64,000 bases of DNA, from NCBI RefSeq assembly GCF_024170505.1, contig NZ_JALJYG010000001.1, positions 1 to 64,000 on the forward strand, written 5' to 3'. Shown here piece by piece: positions 8,756 through 18,276 of the stretch. The position numbers were made by a program, and so were the translations under genes. This DNA is from Methanocalculus alkaliphilus (GTDB lineage Archaea > Halobacteriota > Methanomicrobia > Methanomicrobiales > Methanocorpusculaceae). Under the pieces are notes generated by a model. The model was not told where the DNA came from. It was given only the letters and a program-made list of their open reading frames with translations, and searched no databases. Every line of letters begins with the position of its first letter. Within the stretch, counting starts at the first letter, position 1.

Positions 8756-10063
8756 ATGACAAAATATTCAGACACAATCGACCTGTATGATGATGCAGGC
8801 AAACTGCTGAAGAGCAATGTCGCCCTTGACAAGGTCAGCCCCCTGACAAACCCGGCGATCCTCAAGCTCATCAACCTGACCAAGAGAACTGTTGCCGTCA
8901 ACCTTGGAGGAATTCAGGAAGCCCTGAAGACCGGAAAGATCGGCAAGCACCAGCAGATTCTTGGACGTGAACTCGATCTCGACATTCTTGGAAACTCTGA
9001 CGCCATTGCAGCCAAGATCCAGGATATGGTCCAGGTCACTGAAGGCGATGACACCCTCATCAACAAGTACGGAGGCGGCAAGCTCCTCCTCGTTCAGGCA
9101 CCAACTGCACGGCTGAATGCAGCATCCACCTACGATGCCGCAATCACCGGTGTTGCAGCAGCTGCCACCTACGCCATCATGGACCAGTTCGATATCGGCA
9201 TGTTTGACGCAAACACCGTCAAGGCAGCTGTCTGGGGTACCTACCCGCAGACCATGGACATGGCAGGCGCAGGCGTCGCATCCATCCTTTCGATCCCACA
9301 GAACAACGAAGGTCTCGGCTATGCACTCCGGAACATCCCGGCAAACCACGCCGTCATGATGACCGGAAGGAACGCAATGCAGGGAGCAGCCCTCGCATCC
9401 ACCTTCGAACAGGCAGGAGAGTTCGAGATGGGAGCCGCAATCGGCCCATTCGAGCGGGCACAGATGCTCCTCTACGCCTACCAGGGACTGAACGCAAACA
9501 ACCTCGTCTATGACCTCGTCAAGCAGAACGGCCAGAGCGGAACCGTCGGTACCGTCGTCCAGTCGCTCGTTGAGCGTGCAATCGAAGACAAGGTCATTGT
9601 ACCAGGAAAGAAGGGCGGATACTTCCAGTTCTACGACACGAAGGACCCGATGCTCTGGAACGCATATGCAGCAGCAGGTACCCTTGCAGCAACCATGGTC
9701 AACTGTGGTGCAGGCCGGTTTGCACAGGCCGTCTCATCGACGCTCCTGTACTTCAACGACCTGCTTGAGCACGAGACCGGTCTCCCAGGCTGTGACTTCG
9801 GTCGTGTGATGGGTGTTGCCGTCGGTTTCTCCTTCTTCAGCCACTCGATCTACGGTGGTGGAGGACCAGGTATCTTCAACGGAAACCACGTCGTTACAAG
9901 GCACGCCGCAGGTGTCGGTATCCCCTGTATCGTCGCAGCATGCGCTCTGGATGCAGGAACCCAGATGTTCTCCCCAGAGTCGACCTCCAAGATCTACGGA
10001 GACACCTTCGGTCAGATCGAAGAGTTCGCAAAGCCGATCAACGCGATCGCAAAGGCTGTATAA
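8756..10063 (+). CDS. mcrB: methyl-coenzyme M reductase subunit beta
   Basis: A 435-residue beta subunit of the enzyme that releases methane from methyl-coenzyme M and coenzyme B. The N-terminal MTKYSDTIDLYDDAGKLL and the glycine-rich AVGFSFFSHSIYGGGGPGIF near the C-terminus are typical. The start is placed at 8756, not at the in-frame ATG at 8636, because GGAGG sits 9 nt upstream and the extra 40 residues do not look like McrB. Codon use is strongly biased, with many GCA, CTC and GGA codons as in other highly expressed genes here. First gene of mcrBDCGA. Confidence 0.98.
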   Translation: MTKYSDTIDLYDDAGKLLKSNVALDKVSPLTNPAILKLINLTKRTVAVNLGGIQEALKTGKIGKHQQILGRELDLDILGNSDAIAAKIQDMVQVTEGDDTLINKYGGGKLLLVQAPTARLNAASTYDAAITGVAAAATYAIMDQFDIGMFDANTVKAAVWGTYPQTMDMAGAGVASILSIPQNNEGLGYALRNIPANHAVMMTGRNAMQGAALASTFEQAGEFEMGAAIGPFERAQMLLYAYQGLNANNLVYDLVKQNGQSGTVGTVVQSLVERAIEDKVIVPGKKGGYFQFYDTKDPMLWNAYAAAGTLAATMVNCGAGRFAQAVSSTLLYFNDLLEHETGLPGCDFGRVMGVAVGFSFFSHSIYGGGGPGIFNGNHVVTRHAAGVGIPCIVAACALDAGTQMFSPESTSKIYGDTFGQIEEFAKPINAIAKAV

Positions 10064-10085
10064 TCCAGTCCGAGACCAGATTGCA

Positions 10086-10556
10086 ATGGCAGAAACCAGC
10101 TATCCACAAATCCGGATCGTCCCCGCACGTTTCCTCACCCCCGATACCGCAGAGGCTCTCCTAAACGAGATCCTCTCAAAAACCGGCATCCGGCGGATCG
10201 TTCTAAACGGTCCCCGGGTTCCGGAGATCGTTCCATACGGGCCTGCCCGAGGGACACCAAACGTAGTGCCCCAGCGCAGGGAGATCGTGGTGGAGGGTGA
10301 GACGATTAAGCTCCAGGTACAGGTCGGAACGGTCCTCATCGAGCTTGAGGATGCCGCACCGATACCGGAGATCAGGAAGGCATGCGAGACGGTTCTTACC
10401 AACTTCCCATTCACTCTCCAGGAGGGCAGATTCATGCGCTCCAGCATGACCATGACCGATTATGCAAAGTACGGCGTCGTTGAGGACGACCGGATACTCG
10501 GTATGGTTGATCCGAAGAGCAAGACACGACCGGTCATCCTGCAGGGAAACAGATAA
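10086..10556 (+). CDS. mcrD: methyl-coenzyme M reductase operon protein D
   Basis: A 156-residue McrD. It is not part of the purified alpha2beta2gamma2 enzyme but is present in mcr operons and associates with MCR during assembly or activation. The fragments IRIVPARFLTPDTAEALL and RRIVLNGPRVPEIVPYGPA are characteristic. The ATG at 10086 lies 22 nt after mcrB; the longer open frame upstream overlaps mcrB and is rejected. The gene ends 1 nt before mcrC. Confidence 0.95.
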   Translation: MAETSYPQIRIVPARFLTPDTAEALLNEILSKTGIRRIVLNGPRVPEIVPYGPARGTPNVVPQRREIVVEGETIKLQVQVGTVLIELEDAAPIPEIRKACETVLTNFPFTLQEGRFMRSSMTMTDYAKYGVVEDDRILGMVDPKSKTRPVILQGNR

Positions 10557-10557
10557 C

Positions 10558-11193
10558 ATGCCAATCGGACGTGTAACACAGATCGTCGACTGCCGCCAGT
10601 CAATGGGAATGGGCAAGGGGGGATCCCTCGCACAGCGCGGGACAATCTCCGAATGCCGGTATCCCGATGTCATCGTGGTAGCGATGTCTCCCGGACGGAG
10701 GCATGTGACAAAGCCGATCTGCGATATCACGTCAGCACTCAGGCAGCAGGGGGTCGAATACAGCGTAAGTACCCTGGTGTTAAACGCGGGCAGCGGCATT
10801 CCCGCAGATGCAGGAAACGCTGGCGGAGCAGCCATTGGTGCGAATTTCGGACTGAACCTGCGTGAGATCGAACAGATCGAACGGCACAGGGTCGCCGTTC
10901 TCCACCATGGTAATGTCCGGTCGCATGTCGTTGCAAAGGTCAGAAGCATCCTGGAAGCATGCGACATCAAAGCTGTCGTCGTCTCACAGGCGCCGATTGA
11001 TTATGAGGATCTCGCACGGGAAGGTGTGAAGACCGCCTATGTCATGCCACCTGAAGAAGCGATACGGACCAAAGGCACCGTTGTCGCAATCGTATCAGGG
11101 GTCACACGGGGCCAGACACCAACACGGGAGAAGCTGGCGGATGTCATCCGCGAAGTACTACGAACAATGAAGGAACAACCTTCAATGAGGTGA
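10558..11193 (+). CDS. mcrC: methyl-coenzyme M reductase operon protein C
   Basis: A 211-residue McrC. It begins MPIGRVTQIVDCRQSMGMGK, a hallmark of the family, and has the conserved VLHHGNVRSHV. McrC is known as part of the ATP-dependent activation complex that reduces the F430 nickel of MCR. It starts 1 nt after the mcrD stop and ends 7 nt before mcrG, so it is translationally coupled inside the operon. Confidence 0.95.
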   Translation: MPIGRVTQIVDCRQSMGMGKGGSLAQRGTISECRYPDVIVVAMSPGRRHVTKPICDITSALRQQGVEYSVSTLVLNAGSGIPADAGNAGGAAIGANFGLNLREIEQIERHRVAVLHHGNVRSHVVAKVRSILEACDIKAVVVSQAPIDYEDLAREGVKTAYVMPPEEAIRTKGTVVAIVSGVTRGQTPTREKLADVIREVLRTMKEQPSMR

Positions 11194-11200
11194 ATTATTC

Positions 11201-11962
11201 ATGGCATACAAACCACAGTATGGACCGGGAACCTCAAAGGTCGCCGAGAACAGGCGCAACCAGATGAACCCGGAAGTAAAACTTGAAAAGATTCGCGATG
11301 TAACAGACGAGGACGTTGTCCTCATCATGGGACACCGTGCACCAGGTCAGGCATACCCGACCGCACACCCGCCACTCGCAGAGCAGGGAGAGCCGGACTG
11401 CCCGATCAGGAAGATCGTCGCCCCAACCGAGGGTGCAAAGGCAGGAGACCGCGTCCGGTATATCCAGTTCGCAGACTCGATGCTCAACGCACCGTCCCAG
11501 CCATACCAGAGGACCTACGTCGAGATGTACCGCTACCGTGGTATCGACCCGGGTACACTCTCAGGCCGTCAGATCGTTGAGTGCCGTGAGCGTGACCTTG
11601 AGCAGATTGCAAAGGATCTCATCAACACAAACCTCTTCGACCCCGCACGGACAGGTATCCGTGGAGCAACAGTTCACGGACACTCACTCCGTCTTGCAGA
11701 AGACGGCATGATGTTTGACATGCTCCAGCGCTGTGTCCTTGAGGCAGATGGTCTTGTAAAGTACGTCAAAGACCAGATCGGTGTCCCGCTCGACAAGAAG
11801 GTCGCAGTCGGCAAGCCGATGGACGAGAAGTGGCTCGGTGAGAACACGACAATCTTCCATGTCCTCGGTGGCAACCCCTACCGTAATGATGCAGAGTACA
11901 TTGAATACATCCAGCGTATCCACAGCCTGAGAACCAAGTACGGATACATGCCAAAGGAGTGA
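11201..11962 (+). CDS. mcrG: methyl-coenzyme M reductase subunit gamma
   Basis: A 253-residue gamma subunit. The start MAYKPQYGPGTSKVAENRR and the internal VLIMGHRAPGQAYPTAHPPL are diagnostic. It forms the alpha2beta2gamma2 enzyme with McrA and McrB. AGGTGAATTATTC supplies the ribosome site, and mcrA follows after 6 nt. Confidence 0.98.
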   Translation: MAYKPQYGPGTSKVAENRRNQMNPEVKLEKIRDVTDEDVVLIMGHRAPGQAYPTAHPPLAEQGEPDCPIRKIVAPTEGAKAGDRVRYIQFADSMLNAPSQPYQRTYVEMYRYRGIDPGTLSGRQIVECRERDLEQIAKDLINTNLFDPARTGIRGATVHGHSLRLAEDGMMFDMLQRCVLEADGLVKYVKDQIGVPLDKKVAVGKPMDEKWLGENTTIFHVLGGNPYRNDAEYIEYIQRIHSLRTKYGYMPKE

Positions 11963-11968
11963 TAAAAG

Positions 11969-13675
11969 ATGGCAAAGATTGAGAGAGCACAGAAACTCTT
12001 CCTGAAGGCACTGAAGGAGAAGTTCCCGGGACAGGATGTAGAATCACAGAAGACCAAGTTCTATGCATTTGACGGTGTGAACCAGTCTCCCCGTAAGAAG
12101 GAGTTTATGGCGGCAAACGAGAAGATCGTCAAAGAGCGTGGAATGGATATGTATGACCCGGAGCGGTGCCACCTTGGTGGTGTCCCGATGGGCCAGCGCC
12201 AGCTGATGACCTACGAGGTCTCAGGAACCGGCACCTTCGTCGAGGGTGACGATCTCCACTTCGTCAACAACGCTGCAATGCAGCAGTTCTGGGATGACAT
12301 CCGGAGAACCGTTATCGTCAACATGGACCTTGCCCACCAGACACTCCAGAAGCGTCTCGGCAAGGAAGTTACCCCTGAGACGATCAACGAGTACCTCCAC
12401 GTCGTCAACCACGCAATGCCCGGCGCAGCCGTCGTTCAGGAGCACATGGTCGAGACCCACCCTGCACTCACCGATGACTGTTACGTCAAGGTCTTCACCG
12501 GAGACTCCGAGCTTGCAGACGACATCGAGCCACAGTTCCTCCTCAATGTTGAGAAGCTCTTCCCCAAGAAGCAGGCTGAGGCACTGATGAACGCAGTCGG
12601 CAAATCCATGTGGCAGTGTGTCCACATCCCGACAACCGTCTCCCGCACCTGCGACGGTGGAACGACCTCCCGGTGGTCCGCCATGCAGATCGGTATGTCC
12701 TTCATCGGTGCATACCGGATGTGCGCAGGTGAAGCAGCAGTCGCTGACCTCTCCTACGCCGCAAAGCACGCTGGTGTTATCCAGATGTCTTCCCACCTGC
12801 CAGCCCGCCGTGCCCGTGGTCCAAACGAGCCAGGTGGTATCCTGTTTGGCAACTTCGCCGACATGATCCAGGCAGACCGGAAGTATCCAAACGACCCCGC
12901 CCGAGCAACACTTGAGGTTGTCGGTGCAGGTGCAATGCTCTTTGACCAGATCTGGCTCGGCTCCTACATGTCCGGTGGTGTCGGATTCACCCAGTATGCA
13001 ACCGCTGCATACACCGACAACATCCTCGATGAGTTCACCTACTACGGTATGGACTACATCAAAGACAAGTACAAGGTCGACTGGCAGAACCCGAACCCCG
13101 CAGACAAGGTCAAGCCAACCCAGGAGATCGTCAACGACATCGCAAGCGAGGTCAACCTCAACGGTATGGAGCAGTACGAAACATACCCAACGATGCTCGA
13201 AGACCACTTCGGTGGTTCACAGCGTGCAAGTGTCCTCGCAGCAGCATCCGGTATCTCCACCGCAATCGCAACCGGTAACTCCAACGCCGGTCTGAACGGA
13301 TGGTACCTCTCCATGCTCATGCACAAAGAGGGATGGTCACGTCTCGGATTCTTCGGCTACGACCTGCAGGACCAGTGTGGTTCAGCAAACTCACTCTCCG
13401 TCCGGCCTGACGAGGGCTGTATCGGCGAGTTCCGTGGACCAAACTATCCAAACTACGCAATGAACGTCGGCCACCAGGGAGAATACGCAGCAATCGCCGG
13501 ATCCGCCCACTATGGACGTGGCGATGCCTGGACACTCTCCCCGCTCATCAAGATCTGCTTCGCAGACCCCGCCCTCAAGTTCGACTTCTCCGAACCAAGG
13601 AAGGAGTTTGCACGCGGTGCGATCCGCGAGTTCATGCCAGCCGGCGAGCGCTCGCTCATCATCCCCGCAAAGTGA
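11969..13675 (+). CDS. mcrA: methyl-coenzyme M reductase subunit alpha
   Basis: A 568-residue alpha subunit carrying the F430 site. Recognisable segments are [20 protein letters not shown], used in mcrA phylogeny, the [14 protein letters not shown] segment, and [20 protein letters not shown]. The length is normal for Methanomicrobiales. It is the last gene of mcrBDCGA, followed by a T-run and then the mtr operon, a common arrangement in methanogens. Confidence 0.99.
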   Translation: MAKIERAQKLFLKALKEKFPGQDVESQKTKFYAFDGVNQSPRKKEFMAANEKIVKERGMDMYDPERCHLGGVPMGQRQLMTYEVSGTGTFVEGDDLHFVNNAAMQQFWDDIRRTVIVNMDLAHQTLQKRLGKEVTPETINEYLHVVNHAMPGAAVVQEHMVETHPALTDDCYVKVFTGDSELADDIEPQFLLNVEKLFPKKQAEALMNAVGKSMWQCVHIPTTVSRTCDGGTTSRWSAMQIGMSFIGAYRMCAGEAAVADLSYAAKHAGVIQMSSHLPARRARGPNEPGGILFGNFADMIQADRKYPNDPARATLEVVGAGAMLFDQIWLGSYMSGGVGFTQYATAAYTDNILDEFTYYGMDYIKDKYKVDWQNPNPADKVKPTQEIVNDIASEVNLNGMEQYETYPTMLEDHFGGSQRASVLAAASGISTAIATGNSNAGLNGWYLSMLMHKEGWSRLGFFGYDLQDQCGSANSLSVRPDEGCIGEFRGPNYPNYAMNVGHQGEYAAIAGSAHYGRGDAWTLSPLIKICFADPALKFDFSEPRKEFARGAIREFMPAGERSLIIPAK

Positions 13676-13687
13676 TCACAAAACACC

Positions 13688-13700
13688 AATCTTTTTTTAT
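13688..13700 (+). terminator. T-run after mcrA
   Basis: A seven-T run 16 nt after the mcrA stop codon, without a strong hairpin, as is usual for archaeal termination. Confidence 0.5.
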
Positions 13701-13785
13701 CTAATGAAAGATCTGCTGAATAACAGGTCGGAATTCAACAGGATTTCTTCAAAGAGAAGAGGTGAACCGCCTGATTCCAGCGTTA

Positions 13786-13804
13786 ATTCGAAACCTTTAA
13801 TTCA
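13786..13804 (+). promoter_or_regulatory. probable mtr operon promoter
   Basis: TTCGAAACCTTTAATTC holds a BRE-like CGAAA followed by a TATA-like CTTTAATT, about 110 nt before mtrE. A second TATA-like CTTATAC at 13874 is so close to the mtrE ATG that it would give an almost leaderless mRNA. Which one is used cannot be decided from sequence. Confidence 0.4.
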
Positions 13805-13905
13805 ATTACAATCCAGTCTTTTATGTCCACACGTAGTACTCCGATTCTGGAGAGGTAACGCTGATCGAATACTCTTATACTCATTAGATCAAGGGAGAAT
13901 CTCAC

Positions 13906-14805
13906 ATGGAGAACATCGTATTAGGTATTGGAGTGGCTGCCCTCGCGGGAGCACTTGCAACGGTTGCAGGTGCAGCTGAAGATACCGAGTCTGATATCGG
14001 ATCACAGGGTGATCCCAACTCTCAGGTTCAGCTGGCTCCGCAGATGGGATACAATCACCGTATCTTTAACAAGGCCATCGCAGGTGAGCCCCCGGCATGG
14101 GCTCTCTGGATTGCAATTGGTGCTGGTGTCGCATGGGCATTTATGATAATGAACGTTAACCCCGTTTTATCTATCATAATTGGAAGTATCCTCGCATCCT
14201 TCGTTCAGGGTGTCTATGCAACCACCGCCTATCTCGGCAGGACAGCAAGTCTTGCAAAGTTCGGCCAGCCAGTCTATGTTGATATACTGAAATCAGTGAC
14301 ACCCGTCACTGTCGCACACGCATTCGTTGCAATCTTTACGACTGTGACGATTGTGTATCTTATGAACGCAGTACTCGGTCATCCGTTCCCACTGCCAATC
14401 CTCGGTATCATCTGGGGTATCGCACTCGGAGCAGCCGGTTCTGCCGTCGGAAACCCATTCTATGGGAAAGAACGCCAGTACCAGAACCAGAAGTTCGGAG
14501 CAGGTGTCCCGATCTCAGCATCCGGAAACATCGTCCGGTATGCAGAAGCCGGTGAAAGAAGCTCACTCGACAACGGATGGTTCACCTCAAAGTTCGGCGG
14601 TCCCGCATCAGGTATCTGTTTTGGGCTGATCGTCTTCTTTGAACTCTGGAGGCACCTTATCTTCGAGCATTACTTCGGAGGGTGGGGATCAGTCATGATG
14701 GGAGCGATTATTGTCCTTATCATCACGATCATGGCCCGCTACATCGAGGTCTGGGCTCGGAAGACCTATGGTCCGTACACTGCACCCGAAGAGGAGGCAA
14801 TATAA
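13906..14805 (+). CDS. mtrE: tetrahydromethanopterin S-methyltransferase subunit E
   Basis: A 299-residue membrane subunit of the Na+-pumping methyl-H4MPT:coenzyme M methyltransferase. Several hydrophobic segments are visible (for example VLGIGVAALAGALATVAGAA and VMMGAIIVLIITIM), and there is a large polar part with PQMGYNHRIFNKAIAGEPPAW. GGGAG lies upstream of the ATG at 13906. First gene of the mtr operon; the stop codon abuts mtrD. Confidence 0.97.
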   Translation: MENIVLGIGVAALAGALATVAGAAEDTESDIGSQGDPNSQVQLAPQMGYNHRIFNKAIAGEPPAWALWIAIGAGVAWAFMIMNVNPVLSIIIGSILASFVQGVYATTAYLGRTASLAKFGQPVYVDILKSVTPVTVAHAFVAIFTTVTIVYLMNAVLGHPFPLPILGIIWGIALGAAGSAVGNPFYGKERQYQNQKFGAGVPISASGNIVRYAEAGERSSLDNGWFTSKFGGPASGICFGLIVFFELWRHLIFEHYFGGWGSVMMGAIIVLIITIMARYIEVWARKTYGPYTAPEEEAI

Positions 14806-15663
14806 ATGTCAGCGATCGCAAGTAAGCCGGCAGGCGGAGCAGAGATGCCCGTCATGGGAGCCGCAATCGCAGTCGTATTGCTGCTTGCAGTTCTTGGTAT
14901 CGGATTTGGTCTGACAATCGCAGGTATCTTCCCGATGGCCGCCTTCTATTCCCTCATCGGAATTATTATCGGCGGAATGCTTGTTACATTCAGTGTGCAC
15001 CTCGTTCCTGTCGGCGGAGCGCCGGCGGCAATGGGTCAGGCACCAGGTATTGCAACCGGTGTCACGATGCTTGCAGCAGGTGCAGGTCTTGCCGGTCTCT
15101 TTAAGGGAGCATGGGCAGCACAGTTCAGCTACCCGGTCGCTCTCGGAACCGGTGCCATCGGCGGCGCACTTCTGATGGCCATCACCTGTATGCTTGTGAA
15201 CGTCACGTACGTCTTTGCAATGGGAATTCCCGCCGCATCAGGAAAGGTCAGCAAAGACCCACTGACCGGCGACACACAGCCGGAATATAAAAGCCAGGGT
15301 ACTGAGGGGCACGGTCTTCCGTTCATCTCTTATGTTGGAGGTGTCCTTGGAGGTCTTATCGGAGGTTTCGGCGGAACGCTCATCTACCTCTCACTCTATG
15401 ACGCCTACCTGACCGGTATTCCAGCACTCATGGGAACAGATGTTGAGAGTGCCATGCCGCTGATCGTATCTATTGCAGGTATCTTTGCAATCGGTATGTT
15501 CCTTGTCAACGCCGTCATGACCGCATACAACATCACCGGAACCATCGAAGGGCCACATGACCCCAAGTTCAAGCGGTTCCCACGTGCAATTGTTGCAAGT
15601 GCTGTCGCATCAGCTCTCGCCGGTCTGCTCGCCCTGTTGATTATCGTACCGGTGCCATTCTGA
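14806..15663 (+). CDS. mtrD: tetrahydromethanopterin S-methyltransferase subunit D
   Basis: A 285-residue membrane subunit with six or more hydrophobic helices and the family segment GGAPAAMGQAPGIATGVTML. MtrC, MtrD and MtrE form the sodium-conducting part of the complex. The ATG follows the mtrE stop without a gap. Confidence 0.97.
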   Translation: MSAIASKPAGGAEMPVMGAAIAVVLLLAVLGIGFGLTIAGIFPMAAFYSLIGIIIGGMLVTFSVHLVPVGGAPAAMGQAPGIATGVTMLAAGAGLAGLFKGAWAAQFSYPVALGTGAIGGALLMAITCMLVNVTYVFAMGIPAASGKVSKDPLTGDTQPEYKSQGTEGHGLPFISYVGGVLGGLIGGFGGTLIYLSLYDAYLTGIPALMGTDVESAMPLIVSIAGIFAIGMFLVNAVMTAYNITGTIEGPHDPKFKRFPRAIVASAVASALAGLLALLIIVPVPF

Positions 15664-15673
15664 GGTGGAGAAG

Positions 15674-16519
15674 ATGACAGTAAAAGTAGAAGCATCCGCT
15701 GACGCAATCCCTCACAACACCCTTCTGATGGTCGGAATTGTCGGATCCATACTCTGTATCTATCTGACATATCTCAATACCATCACCGGACTTGAGTTAT
15801 TCTCATTCTTCGGAGGGCTTGGAGCAGTTATCGCTCTTATCTGGGGAACAAGCACCATCAAAAGACTCTGCAGCTATGGTATCGGAACAGGTGTTCCATC
15901 CGCTGGTATGGTCGCATTTGGTGCAGGTATCATCGCCATGCTCCTTGGAACCAAATTCGGCATTGCATCCCCGATCGCTGCCCTTATCATTGCAGCAGTC
16001 GCCGGAGCAGTCTTTGGATTCCTTGCAGACAATGTATTGAATATGAAGATCCCGGTTCTGATGCAGTCTCTTGCAGAGCTCTCGGTCATCGGTGCACTCA
16101 CCATCCTCGGCTTTACCGCGATGGCGACCGGTGACTTTACCTTCAGTGCGATCTCAGCCGGAACCATCTCGATCTTCGGATTTGCAATGAGCTCAGCAAA
16201 CGCATCCTACCTCGGTGGAGGTGTTATCGCTGTCGCATTCATGCTTGGTGCAATCGCAATCCAGCACCCGTTCAATGCAGCGCTTGGCCCGTCGAACACA
16301 CAGGATCGGACACTCATGCTCGCCGCAGAGTGTGGATTCCTCTCCATGATCATTATGGCAGTCATCTCCTTTGCATTCATTGCTGTCGGAGCGGCACTCG
16401 TCGGCCTGCTGATAGCGATCATCGGATGGGGCTACACCTACACACAGTTCATCGAGCTCTCAAAGCGCGATGCAGCAGCGTGGCTTGACGCTAAACCGAT
16501 TCTGGAGACTGAGGCCTGA
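15674..16519 (+). CDS. mtrC: tetrahydromethanopterin S-methyltransferase subunit C
   Basis: A 281-residue membrane subunit, hydrophobic almost throughout, ending in a short polar tail. The start is set at the ATG at 15674, which has GAGGTG upstream at the spacing used elsewhere in this operon. An in-frame GTG at 15665 is part of that ribosome site and is not preferred. Confidence 0.96.
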   Translation: MTVKVEASADAIPHNTLLMVGIVGSILCIYLTYLNTITGLELFSFFGGLGAVIALIWGTSTIKRLCSYGIGTGVPSAGMVAFGAGIIAMLLGTKFGIASPIAALIIAAVAGAVFGFLADNVLNMKIPVLMQSLAELSVIGALTILGFTAMATGDFTFSAISAGTISIFGFAMSSANASYLGGGVIAVAFMLGAIAIQHPFNAALGPSNTQDRTLMLAAECGFLSMIIMAVISFAFIAVGAALVGLLIAIIGWGYTYTQFIELSKRDAAAWLDAKPILETEA

Positions 16520-16535
16520 AGGAGAGGTGATAAAT

Positions 16536-16823
16536 ATGGGATATGTTCTTGTATTACCCGAATTCGGCCTCGTCGCCGACCCGGTCATTGGATTTGTAAC
16601 CACCGCCGGAGAGTCCTACCAGCCGATCATCGATAAGGTTGCTGAACTTGAGATGGTATCAGAGGATCTCATCGGCATGCTCTCTGGAGAAGGCCAGCTG
16701 CTCAACAGTTTCCCTGGAAGAGAGAAGTCGCTGCTCTATGCCGGAGGTGTCACAGCCTTCTGGTATGGACTGGCAGTAGGTCTGCTCATTGCGGCATTCA
16801 TGGCGTTCCAGTATATGGGGTGA
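16536..16823 (+). CDS. mtrB: tetrahydromethanopterin S-methyltransferase subunit B
   Basis: A 95-residue protein with a soluble N-terminal part (MGYVLVLPEFGLVADPVIG) and one C-terminal transmembrane helix (FWYGLAVGLLIAAFMAFQYM). The ATG at 16536 has GGAGAGGTGA upstream; the longer open frame from 16470 overlaps mtrC and is rejected. Confidence 0.96.
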   Translation: MGYVLVLPEFGLVADPVIGFVTTAGESYQPIIDKVAELEMVSEDLIGMLSGEGQLLNSFPGREKSLLYAGGVTAFWYGLAVGLLIAAFMAFQYMG

Positions 16824-16829
16824 AGAAAG

Positions 16830-17349
16830 ATGGCAGATAAGAAATCACCGGCAAGCGGATGGCCCATCGCAAAGGGAGACTTCCACTCAGGTGACGCAAA
16901 CAGCTGTGTCGCCGTTGTAACAGTGGGATCACACCTTGATGAAGCGGGCATCTGTGCAAGCGGAGCTGCATTGTGTGGATCCTGCAAGACCGAGAATCTC
17001 GGGCTTGAGAAGATCATCGCAAACATCATCTCAAACCCGAATATCAGGTTTGTCCTCCTCTGTGGAACTGAAGTGAAAGGGCACTTAAGTGGCCAGTCGC
17101 TTGAGGCACTCCACAAGGGCGGTGTCTCCGGAGGAAAGATCGTCGGAGCAGAGGGAGCAATCCCCTTCATCGAGAATCTTGATGATGCCGCGATCAAGAG
17201 GTTCCAGGAGCAGGTTGAAATCGTTAACATCATGGAGACCGAGGATCTCGGTAAAGTTAACGCCAAGATCTCAGAACTGGCCGGAAAGGATCCCGGAGCA
17301 TTTGCCGGCGACCCGATAGTTGTCGAGGTCAAAGAGGCAGGCGGTGGCG
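16830..17349 (+). repeat. direct repeat copy 1 (mtrA cobamide domain)
   Basis: About 520 bp that match 17757-18276 almost base for base, offset by 927 bp. The encoded 174 residues differ at only three positions that I can see (D3/E, K15/Q, G160/A). Similarity stops abruptly after the GGGG hinge. Confidence 0.95.
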
Positions 17350-17555
17350 GTGCAGAAGAAGCAACAGGTGAGGTTAAGCCCCTCTCTGGAGAGCTTGCAC
17401 TCATCCACGCCCGCATGAAGATCATCGAGAGAATGGTAACCAACATCGGTATGCAGAACCGGTTCGCCGCAGGCGTATACTCGGGGAAGGTTGAAGGACT
17501 GATGATCGGTCTGATCGTTATATTTACCATTCTTGGATTCCTTCTGATGGGGTGA
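16830..17555 (+). CDS. mtrA: tetrahydromethanopterin S-methyltransferase subunit A
   Basis: A 241-residue corrinoid subunit that carries the methyl group between H4MPT and coenzyme M. Residues 1-174 are the soluble cobamide domain. His85 in [10 protein letters not shown] matches the known cobalt-ligand histidine (His84 in other MtrA). Residues ~187-241 include [20 protein letters not shown] and a C-terminal membrane helix, so this is the canonical full-length form. The first ~520 bp recur almost exactly in the second mtrA-like gene 927 bp downstream. Confidence 0.97.
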   Translation: MADKKSPASGWPIAKGDFHSGDANSCVAVVTVGSHLDEAGICASGAALCGSCKTENLGLEKIIANIISNPNIRFVLLCGTEVKGHLSGQSLEALHKGGVSGGKIVGAEGAIPFIENLDDAAIKRFQEQVEIVNIMETEDLGKVNAKISELAGKDPGAFAGDPIVVEVKEAGGGGAEEATGEVKPLSGELALIHARMKIIERMVTNIGMQNRFAAGVYSGKVEGLMIGLIVIFTILGFLLMG

Positions 17556-17560
17556 GATAG

Positions 17561-17746
17561 ATGGCAGGTTCAAGCATCCGAATGAACGCAATTGACAAAA
17601 TGGTTGAGAACATCCGATACAAAGCCCAGATCATCGCCCGGACGAATAAACTTGAATCCGGGATTATGTCTGCGGGCATTCCCGGCTTCATCATCGGGCT
17701 CATGCTCGCCCTGGTCGTTGTGATGGTACCGGTTCTGGTTCTCTGA
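17561..17746 (+). CDS. mtrF: tetrahydromethanopterin S-methyltransferase subunit F
   Basis: A 61-residue protein with a short polar N-terminus ([20 protein letters not shown]) and one C-terminal transmembrane helix. This matches stand-alone MtrF in length and position between mtrA and mtrG. It sits between the two direct repeats of the MtrA domain. Confidence 0.93.
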   Translation: MAGSSIRMNAIDKMVENIRYKAQIIARTNKLESGIMSAGIPGFIIGLMLALVVVMVPVLVL

Positions 17747-17756
17747 GGTGAAAAAA

Positions 17757-18276
17757 ATGGCAGAGAAGAAATCACCGGCAAGCGGATGGCCCATCGCTCA
17801 GGGAGACTTCCATTCAGGTGACGCAAACAGCTGTGTCGCCGTTGTAACAGTGGGATCACACCTTGATGAAGCGGGCATCTGCGCTAGCGGAGCTGCATTA
17901 TGCGGATCCTGCAAGACCGAGAACCTCGGGCTTGAGAAGATCATCGCAAATATCATCTCAAACCCGAATATCAGGTTCGTCCTCCTCTGTGGAACTGAAG
18001 TGAAGGGACACTTAAGTGGCCAGTCGCTTGAGGCACTCCATAAAGGTGGTGTCTCCGGAGGAAAGATCGTCGGAGCAGAGGGAGCAATCCCCTTCATCGA
18101 GAATCTCGATGATGCCGCGATCAAGAGGTTCCAGGAGCAGGTTGAAATCGTCAACATCATGGAGACTGAAGATCTCGGTAAAGTTAACGCCAAGATCTCA
18201 GAACTGGCCGGAAAGGATCCCGGAGCATTTGCCGCTGACCCGATAGTTGTCGAGGTCAAAGAGGCAGGCGGTGGCG
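17757..18276 (+). repeat. direct repeat copy 2 (MtrA domain of the fusion)
   Basis: The second copy of the ~520-bp mtrA segment at 16830-17349. Most base differences are silent third positions, which suggests selection together with recent duplication or gene conversion. Confidence 0.95.

Noticed and set aside
12221-13207. Long (328-codon) minus-strand open frame across mcrA
   Set aside because: A shadow frame caused by the strong codon bias of mcrA; no ribosome site or plausible product.
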